Shown in pieces: positions 1 through 4,456 of a stretch of DNA of 6,340 bases. Every line of letters begins with the position of its first letter. Position 1 is the first letter of the stretch. Position numbers and translations under genes: made by a program. Origin of the DNA: Acidobacteriota bacterium (GTDB lineage Bacteria > Acidobacteriota > Vicinamibacteria > Vicinamibacterales > 2-12-FULL-66-21); NCBI GenBank assembly GCA_020200195.1, contig JAIVJE010000201.1:1-6340 (forward strand), in the 5' to 3' direction. The notes under the pieces are model-generated. The model was not told the DNA's origin. It did not search any database and worked only from the letters and a program-made list of their open reading frames with translations.

Positions 1-57
1 GCCGACGACTCTGAAGCGGCGGCGCGTGCGGATGGCGGGCACGCGGCCATCATATAA
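1..57 (+). CDS. Possible C-terminal end of an upstream gene (partial)
   Basis: Reading from base 1 gives 18 sense codons, ADDSEAAARADGGHAAII, and then TAA at 55-57. The composition (Ala, Asp, Glu) looks like the tail of a real GC-rich gene. The frame is too short to identify, and the other two plus frames are either closed or Arg-rich. The stop codon lies inside the TATAAT of the next gene's putative promoter. If real, this gene would end only 9 bases before the next start. It could equally be non-coding sequence. Confidence 0.25.
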   Translation, partial: ADDSEAAARADGGHAAII

Positions 58-58
58 T
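53..58 (+). promoter_or_regulatory. Putative -10 box (TATAAT) for the DUF4203 gene
   Basis: A perfect TATAAT ends 8 bases before the ATG at 67. With normal -10 geometry, transcription would begin at about 65-67, leaving almost no leader. No Shine-Dalgarno sequence is visible (the bases before ATG are CGGCGGCG), which fits leaderless translation. No good -35 hexamer lies 17-18 bp upstream. Confidence 0.45.
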
Positions 59-66
59 CGGCGGCG

Positions 67-672
67 ATGTTCCCGGCGTCATTCCAGACCCCTGCGGCGA
101 TCGTGCTGCTGCTGGGTGGACTGCTCTCATGCTTTGCCGGTTATCGCGTCTTCCGAGTGGTGTTGGGGATTTACGGATTCATTCTCGGTGCGCTGCTCGC
201 CAGTTCCATCATGGGCACCGATCAAACGGGATGGATGCTGGTCGCGGCGCTCGTCGGCGGGTCGATCGGCGCGCTGATCCTCATCGGCGCGTACTTCGCG
301 GGCGTCGCTCTCATCGGCGCGGGGATCGGCGCCGCCGCCGCCCACATGCTCTGGGCGGCGTTCGGCGACCAGCCACATATCTTCATGGTCATCGTCTTTG
401 CCGTCGCAGGCGCGCTCGGCGCGTTGGCTCTCCAGCGTTACGTGATAATCGTCGCCACGGCGTTTGGAGGCGCGCAGACCGCGCTCGTGGGCGGGGCGGC
501 GCTCATGGGCAACCGCGACGCCGCCGAAGCGGCCTCCCGCGCCGTCTATCGCGTGTATCCGCTCGACCCGGTGCCCGGAACGCTGTGGGACGTGGGGGCA
601 TGGCTGGCACTCGGACTCATCGGCCTCGCCGTGCAGTTGGCGGTAACGGCTAGGGGAACGAAAACCAAGTAG
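67..672 (+). CDS. DUF4203-type seven-helix membrane protein
   Basis: This is a 201-residue integral membrane protein of unknown function. It is almost entirely hydrophobic and Gly/Ala-rich. There are about seven membrane segments, at roughly residues 10-28, 29-49, 54-74, 75-97, 104-123, 125-147 and 174-194, with a short basic tail (RGTKTK). The number and spacing of helices, and the Gly-rich helices (GALLASSIMG, GAGIGAAAAHMLW), match the DUF4203/TMEM198-like family; this is assigned by memory of the family, not by a search. The ATG at 67 is preferred because TATAAT ends 8 bases before it and the hydrophobic segment begins soon after. There is no ribosome-binding site, so translation may be leaderless or coupled to an upstream gene. 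The next gene starts 97 bases downstream with its own Shine-Dalgarno, so the two are probably not a tight operon. It could instead be another small polytopic protein. Confidence 0.85.
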   Translation: MFPASFQTPAAIVLLLGGLLSCFAGYRVFRVVLGIYGFILGALLASSIMGTDQTGWMLVAALVGGSIGALILIGAYFAGVALIGAGIGAAAAHMLWAAFGDQPHIFMVIVFAVAGALGALALQRYVIIVATAFGGAQTALVGGAALMGNRDAAEAASRAVYRVYPLDPVPGTLWDVGAWLALGLIGLAVQLAVTARGTKTK

Positions 673-681
673 TTCTTGGTT
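663..681 (+). terminator. Small hairpin spanning the stop codon of the DUF4203 gene
   Basis: AACCAAG (663-669) and CTTGGTT (675-681) form a perfect 7-bp inverted repeat with loop TAGTT, which contains the stop codon TAG. The stem is AT-leaning and no clear T tract follows. It may be a weak terminator or mRNA-end structure, or simply a by-product of the heptamer repeats beside it. Confidence 0.25.
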
Positions 682-700
682 CTTAGTCCTTGGTCCTTGG
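673..700 (+). repeat. Four tandem heptamers, consensus TYCTTRG/TCCTTGG
   Basis: Immediately after the stop codon come TTCTTGG (673-679), TTCTTAG (680-686), TCCTTGG (687-693) and TCCTTGG (694-700). The four copies are head to tail with no gaps. The last two are identical and the first two differ from them at one or two bases. The array lies wholly in the intergenic gap. It resembles the short tandemly repeated heptamers known from cyanobacterial genomes, but a relationship is not implied. Confidence 0.75.
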
Positions 701-757
701 GCGGGCTGTAGTAGCATCACCGTTTGCATTTGCGGTAACACCGTGCGAGACCCTTGA

Positions 758-764
758 AAGGGGG
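758..764 (+). promoter_or_regulatory. Shine-Dalgarno of the DUF4440 gene
   Basis: AAGGGGG lies 5 bases before the ATG at 770 and fixes that start. CCCT (751-754) and AGGG (759-762) could pair across TGAA and partly hide the site. Confidence 0.7.
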
Positions 765-769
765 CGTTC

Positions 770-1198
770 ATGAAGAGACTCCTGGCCGTTGCTTCGGTCA
801 CGCTGGCGATGTGCATGGTGGTGTTCGCACAGGGCGTCGACCAGACGCTGATGGATTTGGAACGGCAATGGGTGAAGGCCGCACTGGCCAGTAACGGTGA
901 GGCCCTCGCGCCGCTGCTCGCCGCTGGTTTTGTCTCGGTTCAGTCCGATGGGACGATGCAGACCAAGGCCCAGTACGTGGAAATGACCAACAAGGGCAAG
1001 TGGCAGGTCAGTGACGTGAGCGACATGAAGGTCCAGGTTCACGGAGACTCCGCCGTCGTGACCGGCGTGTGGACGGGAAAGGGAACCGACGCAACCGGAA
1101 AAGCCGTGGATGCGAAGGAGCGGTTTGCGGACACGTGGGTGAAGATGCCCGATGGCAAATGGCAGTGCGTCGTAAGCGCAAGCGCCCCGATGAAGTAG
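770..1198 (+). CDS. Exported DUF4440 / NTF2-like (SnoaL-fold) protein
   Basis: This 142-residue protein has a signal peptide: MKRLL, then a hydrophobic stretch, with a likely cleavage after VFA (about residue 20). That places it in the periplasm or outside the cell. The mature part begins with the typical DUF4440 helix (LERQWVKAALASNGEAL), followed by the LLAAGFVSVQSDG strand. Later come a SAVVTGVWTGKG strand and a closing FADTWVKMPDGKWQCV. This is the usual cone-shaped NTF2 fold, and the length is normal. Family members bind or turn over small molecules, or have no known activity, so no substrate is claimed. A strong Shine-Dalgarno fixes the start. Its stop codon overlaps the Shine-Dalgarno of the OsmC gene 9 bases downstream, so the two are almost certainly cotranscribed and perhaps serve the same stress response. 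Confidence 0.88.
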   Translation: MKRLLAVASVTLAMCMVVFAQGVDQTLMDLERQWVKAALASNGEALAPLLAAGFVSVQSDGTMQTKAQYVEMTNKGKWQVSDVSDMKVQVHGDSAVVTGVWTGKGTDATGKAVDAKERFADTWVKMPDGKWQCVVSASAPMK

Positions 1199-1201
1199 GA
1201 G
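1197..1201 (+). promoter_or_regulatory. Shine-Dalgarno of the OsmC gene, overlapping the previous stop
   Basis: AGGAG at 1197-1201 shares bases with the TAG stop (1196-1198) of the DUF4440 gene and lies 6 bases before the ATG at 1208. Ribosomes ending on the first gene can re-initiate here, so the two genes are translationally linked. Confidence 0.7.
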
Positions 1202-1207
1202 ATAAAG

Positions 1208-1651
1208 ATGCCTTCGTTTTCGCGTTCGGCGACGGTGGATTGGGCGGGGTCGGTGACGGAAGGAAAGGGACAGGTCAAGGCGGCCACCGGCGCGTTCACG
1301 CTGCCGGTGACCTTCCCCGCGCGCATCGGTGAGCCGGCAGGGCTTACCAGCCCGGAAGAATTGGTAGCGGCGTCCCACGCCGCGTGCTATGCGATGGCGC
1401 TCAACGGCACGCTCGGCCGGCATAATGCGTCCGCCGCGCGGACGCAGGTGACGGCCACCGTCACCGCGGACAAGAGCGAGTCCGGGATCGAGCTGACTAC
1501 ATCACACCTGAAGGTCGTCGCCGAAGGCCTGCAAGGCCTGGACAAAAACAAGTTCTCCGAGGTCGCGCGAGAGGCGGAGGGGCGCTGTCCAATCTCGAAC
1601 GCACTCCGGGGGACGATGAAAATTGAAGTAGAAGCGGAGGTTCGAACTTAA
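1208..1651 (+). CDS. osmC: OsmC-family organic hydroperoxide peroxiredoxin
   Basis: This 147-residue cytoplasmic peroxidase reduces organic hydroperoxides through a pair of cysteines. Both are present: the peroxidatic Cys60 in the AASHAACYAMAL helix and the resolving Cys127 in AEGRCPISNALRG. The supporting Arg39 (PARIGE) and Glu50 (TSPEEL) are where E. coli OsmC has Arg37 and Glu49. The HAACYAMAL and RCPIS forms point to the OsmC subfamily rather than Ohr. In this family the enzyme is a homodimer recharged by dithiol reductants such as dihydrolipoyl proteins. The N-terminus (SATVDWAGSVTEGKGQV) is complete and the length is normal. It is coupled to the DUF4440 gene upstream. Its TAA stop at 1649-1651 overlaps the stop of the convergent minus-strand pseudogene, so no independent terminator fits between them. 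Confidence 0.95.
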   Translation: MPSFSRSATVDWAGSVTEGKGQVKAATGAFTLPVTFPARIGEPAGLTSPEELVAASHAACYAMALNGTLGRHNASAARTQVTATVTADKSESGIELTTSHLKVVAEGLQGLDKNKFSEVAREAEGRCPISNALRGTMKIEVEAEVRT

Positions 1652-2983
1652 CGAACCGAAACCTGGCTGAGAGCAGTCTCGATTCTGTCCGATAAACCCG
1701 CGCCGACCGCTTCGAGCAGCGCGCAGTCGTGTTCATCGAACGCGTCGGCGAATGACTGCCACAGCATGTCGGTGATCTGCTCGAGGCTCTGTGCCCGTGC
1801 GAGCTTGCCGCCAATGGTGAACGCGCGCGACAGGTGGTCGGTCCGGCGCTCGCCCCGATCGTCCTGCCGCACCTGCGCGGCATTCTGCTTCGAGGCGGCG
1901 ACCGGTGAGAGCGGAGGCGCCGGCATGGGCTCCTCGTCATTGGCGACGAGCTCGAGAAACGCATCGATCACGAGCGGGTCATACATGGTCCCGCGGCGCT
2001 CGAGCGCCTTCAACTGCAAGTCGTCTCGTACGCCGATGGCCGCCGCCAGCCGCAAAGCGTCCTGCTGAACACGGCGGATATGTGCGTGCGTCACGCAATC
2101 CTTCGCATCGATCGCGTGCGCCAGCGATTCGATCGTGGATATCTGAAGGCGGCTGACTTGCGCCAGGTGCTGAAGCTGGTCGGCGAACCGTCCGGTCGCG
2201 TGCTTGTATGCGAAGTGGAGGATCAGCGCCACCAGCAGCGGCAGCGCCAGCATCGGCAGCACGAGTCCTTCAGCTCTCAGGGCAAACACGACCAGCGCGG
2301 CGCCGAGTGCACCGCCCGCATAACTGACCCACAGCTCGCTGAAATGCTTGCGCCAGACCGCTGCGAGCGGCTCCCGTTCATGCAGTGCCACCGCAATCGC
2401 AATGGCGCCGGTGTTCAGGACGAAGTAGCTGCACGCAAGCACGAGCAGCCATCCGCCGATCTGATCGGGCCGGTAGGCGCGGTGCAGAAGCGGATCCATC
2501 CCGGACGCGAAAGAATGCCTGGCCGGCGATCCACATCGCCAGTGCCGGCGCGGTTGCGTTGAAGAGCACCCGGCTCGCCGGCAGGGGACGGCGCCGCGTC
2601 AGGCGCGCGGAGATGGTCAGCCCATCCAGTGCCACGACGATCGCGCCAGCGGCGGGACCGAGGAGCACGGTCGTGGTGAGCGTGAAGACGTCGGAAATGG
2701 AGAAGTTGACCTGCGTACCCGTGACCCTCATCGTTGCGCCAGAAACGCGCGGCCGCGGCCCACACCGCATCACTGTGCGGCCAACCACTCCGAGGACGGA
2801 GACGAGCGTTGCCGCGAGTCCGCCCAGTACGCGGAACGTCGCGAAATCCAGCTGGAAGTCGGAATCACCGGAGGCCACAATCCAGGCGTCGGTCACCGAG
2901 GAGAGGTTGAACAGGACCGTGATACCGAAGGCGGCGTAGCGAACGCCGAGGACGGTCACCATTGCCGCGAGCGCATGGGCCAT
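1648..2983 (-). pseudogene. Decayed membrane sensor: HD-GYP and GAF domains each missing their core, plus a frameshift
   Basis: The 5' part (2983 to about 2513) encodes membrane helices and the sensor motifs VNFSISDVFTLTTTVLLGP and RVLFNATAPALAMWIAG. The 3' part (to 1648) continues the same membrane domain in another frame with YFVLNTGAIAIAVALHE. Removing one A from AAA at 2510-2512 on the plus strand restores a continuous AGQAFFASGMDPLL. After more helices come the start of an HD-GYP domain (STIESLAHAIDAKD, THAHIRRVQ) and then LKALE joined directly to RRGTMYDPLVIDAF, which belongs to the end of that domain. The catalytic HD and GYP motifs are absent. Further on, a GAF opening (LARAQSLEQITDMLWQ) runs straight into its closing AFDEHDCALLEAVG. 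The repaired product is about 444 residues and could not hydrolyse cyclic-di-GMP. The first 75 residues do not look like the usual start of these sensors. Alternatives are two overlapping expressed fragments, or an assembly collapse. Confidence 0.75.
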
Positions 2984-3012
2984 TGACCGTTTTCCGCACC
3001 GTCCAGTATCAT
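2983..3012 (+). promoter_or_regulatory. Promoter of tRNA-Asn
   Basis: TTGACC (2983-2988) and TATCAT (3007-3012) match the -35 and -10 consensus at five of six bases each, separated by 18 bp. Transcription would start near 3019, giving a leader of about 23 bases before the mature tRNA. The -35 box touches the putative start codon of the divergent sensor pseudogene. Confidence 0.6.
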
Positions 3013-3041
3013 GGTGGTCTTCCCTTGTCGCGCCCGTCTGT

Positions 3042-3116
3042 TCCTCAGTAGCTCAATGGTAGAGCATCCGGCTGTTAACCGGAGGGTTCCTGGTTCGAGT
3101 CCAGGCTGAGGAGCCA
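3042..3116 (+). tRNA. tRNA-Asn (anticodon GTT), CCA encoded
   Basis: A full cloverleaf is present. The acceptor TCCTCAG (3042-3048) pairs with CTGAGGA (3106-3112). The D stem is GCTC/GAGC. The anticodon stem TCCGG/CCGGA encloses the loop CTGTTAA, giving anticodon GTT at 3074-3076. The T arm is CCTGG-TTCGAGT-CCAGG, the discriminator is G3113, and CCA is encoded at 3114-3116. All stems are perfectly paired. The tRNA delivers asparagine to AAC and AAU codons. Confidence 0.97.
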
Positions 3117-3212
3117 ATCTCCAGATCCCGACGCAATTCCCGTCGCGCCAAGCGGTTGCAGGTTCTAAGGTTCTCTGTCGGTTTTCGCATGGAACCACAG
3201 ACCGTGTTCACG

Positions 3213-3410
3213 TCATCGCGAAGATTCCTCCTTCTCGCGTGCCATCCATTCACCGATGTAGGCGGGACACTGCGAGAGGGGGATACCCAGCCGCTCGCAC
3301 TCCAGCAGGAATCGCACCGCAGATCGCGAGACGGCTCCCGGTTCGCGCTCAAGCCGCTTTGGAGACGCAGCAGGCTTTCGCGTACACATTCCCTCGACAC
3401 GTTCGGTCAC
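3213..3410 (-). CDS. Small protein of unknown function, coupled to the DUF1264 gene
   Basis: This is a 65-codon frame starting with GTG (3410-3408). The start overlaps the TGA of the DUF1264 gene as GTGA, the classic sign of translational coupling. The product is hydrophilic and basic at its N-terminus. A helical second half contains SRSAVRFLLECERLGIP and YIGEWMAREKEESSR, with Cys9, Cys37 and Cys48. There is no signal peptide or membrane segment, and no family is recognised. Only a weak AAGG lies before the GTG, so expression would depend on coupling. It is the last gene of the operon and faces the tRNA. Other frames are open across this stretch, so it may be spurious; the 4-base overlap is the main support. 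Confidence 0.45.
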   Translation of the reverse strand: MTERVEGMCTRKPAASPKRLEREPGAVSRSAVRFLLECERLGIPLSQCPAYIGEWMAREKEESSR

Positions 3411-3883
3411 GCGCCTTGAGGTCGTCCGGCGCGCGGCTCGCCGAATTCACCCACTCCCTTTACTTGTTTGACGGTGGCTACCAGGTCGGCCACCCCCTTA
3501 GCCTTGTCGGGCGGCAGATCATGTACTTGTACGCGGCCCGTGGCGATCTCCTGCCTGTGGTCGTGCCAGTTCTGATTCCAGTTCGCGAGCGACACTGCAC
3601 CAGTCCGAGTGATGGCTTTCGCCACGATGTACTCGACCTGCTCCAGACGGGCAGCCGGTTCTCTGGACTGATAACAGAGACACTCAATCACAGGGTCCGG
3701 AGAAAGAACCTTGCAGTAGTGATGGTACGGTCCCATCACTTTGCCGGCCACCACGTGGGGGGCCGTAACGTGAATGGTGTGCCCGTCGGCCGGCGAGGCC
3801 ACTTTCCCGTCCTGGCCGGTCACGGGAGCGGCGACGTAGACGAGTACGCCGATAAGGCCGAAAAGTCCAAGTACGCGATACAT
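3407..3883 (-). CDS. Exported DUF1264 (OBAP-like) protein
   Basis: This is a 158-residue protein with an N-terminal hydrophobic segment (LGLFGLIGVLVYVAAP, about residues 4-20). It is probably a signal peptide with cleavage near VTG-QDG, or else a membrane anchor. The rest fits DUF1264, the family of plant oil-body-associated proteins, whose bacterial members have no known function. Visible family motifs are HHYC (54-57), a Cys-rich ECLCYQS (67-73), ARLEQVEYIV (78-87) and NWHDHRQEIATGR (105-117), whose His, Trp and Glu are the conserved polar residues. The ATG at 3883 is chosen because AGGAGG lies 5 bases before it. Longer in-frame starts at 3907 and 3904 overlap the previous stop but have no comparable site and would spoil the signal peptide. 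It sits between the DCC gene, whose product could act on its cysteines, and the 65-residue gene. Confidence 0.85.
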   Translation of the reverse strand: MYRVLGLFGLIGVLVYVAAPVTGQDGKVASPADGHTIHVTAPHVVAGKVMGPYHHYCKVLSPDPVIECLCYQSREPAARLEQVEYIVAKAITRTGAVSLANWNQNWHDHRQEIATGRVQVHDLPPDKAKGVADLVATVKQVKGVGEFGEPRAGRPQGA

Positions 3884-3888
3884 AGCTG

Positions 3889-3894
3889 CCTCCT
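3889..3894 (-). promoter_or_regulatory. Shine-Dalgarno of the DUF1264 gene
   Basis: AGGAGG on the minus strand lies 5 bases before the ATG at 3883-3881. It is the strongest ribosome-binding site in the window and settles the start among three in-frame candidates. Confidence 0.8.
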
Positions 3895-3903
3895 GTGATT
3901 GCA

Positions 3904-4341
3904 TCACGGATAACGTTGCGGCGCAGGACCATCCGGCACGAACCGGCTCAGACGCGCGCGGTGTCGGGCGACTAACGCATCGACCGCGTCGATCAGAGGA
4001 GATAGCCCGATTCCATCAAGCGTGCGGCCGACCGGCTGTGTGGGGCGCATCTCGGTGAGGAGCACAATGCCCGCGCCCTTCTTGCCGGCGATGGGCATCC
4101 CATCGCGGCGGACGACCCACCAGGATTCCGCGCGCGTGTTCTCGGGCACCGCATCGAGCAGACGACCGGCTTCTTCATCCGCGAGTGGAAGGAAAGCGAG
4201 TTGCTGGCCTCGATCGAGCGCAGCGACGATCCTCGCCGCCCACCGGCAGAATCGACAAGCGCCCGAATACAGGAGCACCGGCCGGGCGAGATGAGGCACC
4301 GCCGCGTCGGTTGCACCGAGCCGCTCGGGCCCACCGATCAT
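3904..4341 (-). CDS. DCC-family (DUF393/YuxK-like) thiol-disulfide protein
   Basis: This is a 145-residue thioredoxin-like protein. The signature CxxC is Cys29-Arg-Phe-Cys32 in VLLYSGACRFCRWAARIV. The family normally has an Asp three residues before the first Cys (DGxCxxC); here it is Ser, and Ala precedes the Cys. The two cysteines and the following RWA helix are kept. Later family features are the LAFLPLADEEAGRLL strand-helix, the ESWWVVRRDG hairpin, and a C-terminal helix region ending SRFVPDG. The start is the second of two adjacent ATGs (4344, 4341), with GGAAGGA 6 bases before the second. An in-frame start at 4401 has no such site. No signal peptide is seen, so the protein is probably cytoplasmic. 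It heads the operon with the DUF1264 gene, 20 bases away, and diverges from the TPR regulator. A disulfide-handling role is inferred from the motif; no substrate is known. Confidence 0.85.
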   Translation of the reverse strand: MIGGPERLGATDAAVPHLARPVLLYSGACRFCRWAARIVAALDRGQQLAFLPLADEEAGRLLDAVPENTRAESWWVVRRDGMPIAGKKGAGIVLLTEMRPTQPVGRTLDGIGLSPLIDAVDALVARHRARLSRFVPDGPAPQRYP

Positions 4342-4347
4342 CATCGT

Positions 4348-4354
4348 TCCTTCC
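4348..4354 (-). promoter_or_regulatory. Shine-Dalgarno of the DCC gene
   Basis: GGAAGGA on the minus strand lies 3 and 6 bases before the ATGs at 4344 and 4341. It favours the 4341 start over the longer frame from 4401. Confidence 0.65.
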
Positions 4355-4409
4355 ATTCGTTGCATTGGTGCGATTCTTTGAGATGCCACCGCGCCGAGCA
4401 ATGTGCGAG

Positions 4410-4426
4410 CGATGAGGATTCGATGA
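4410..4426 (+). repeat. Direct repeat CGATGA x2 at 11-bp spacing, candidate operator
   Basis: CGATGA occurs at 4410-4415 and 4421-4426, one helical turn apart and on the same face. A looser third copy, CGTGAG, is at 4433-4438. The second copy ends 18 bp before the -10 box, where a -35 would be expected and none is good. PhoB/OmpR-type winged helices bind such 10-11 bp direct repeats, and the gene just downstream encodes one. Confidence 0.4.
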
Positions 4427-4444
4427 ATTTCTCGTGAGGGTCCC

Positions 4445-4450
4445 TATAAT
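4445..4450 (+). promoter_or_regulatory. -10 box (TATAAT) of the TPR regulator; leaderless start
   Basis: The consensus TATAAT is followed by six bases and then the GTG start. If the last T is -7, the G of GTG is exactly +1, so the mRNA would have no leader. No Shine-Dalgarno is present. Confidence 0.6.
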
Positions 4451-4456
4451 GACGGT

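Larger units (their letters stand above)
4345..4456. promoter_or_regulatory. Divergent control region between the DCC operon and the TPR regulator
   Basis: These 112 bases serve both directions. For the regulator there is a perfect TATAAT at 4445-4450. For the DCC operon the best minus-strand candidate is weak: TTGCTC (4401-4396) and AAGAAT (4378-4373) with a 17-bp spacer. Two CGATGA repeats lie between these elements. Control of both genes from this region is inferred from the layout. Confidence 0.5.

Noticed and set aside
127..1423. Long open frames on the minus strand (127-816 and 683-1423) opposite the first three genes
   Set aside because: They run antisense to three well-supported genes, are rich in Arg/His/Asp and match no family; they are open only because the DNA is GC-rich.
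1648..2499. Stand-alone active HD-GYP phosphodiesterase of 283 residues
   Set aside because: The HD and GYP motifs are absent, the frame begins inside a membrane domain, and it clearly continues the upstream frame.
3092..3116. tRNA 3' end as an integration (att) site for a mobile island
   Set aside because: No second copy of the tRNA 3' end was seen in the window, and no integrase or mobility gene is present.
3129..3145. CGACG/CGTCG hairpin after the tRNA as a terminator
   Set aside because: The stem is only 5 bp with a 7-base loop and no T tract follows on either strand.
3053..3400. Minus-strand frame of 115 codons running through the tRNA
   Set aside because: It crosses most of the tRNA-Asn gene and has no recognisable domain.
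3156..3419. 87-codon plus-strand frame opposite the 65-residue gene
   Set aside because: It has no family resemblance and no clear ribosome-binding site, and it lies opposite the coupled minus-strand frame, which has better support.
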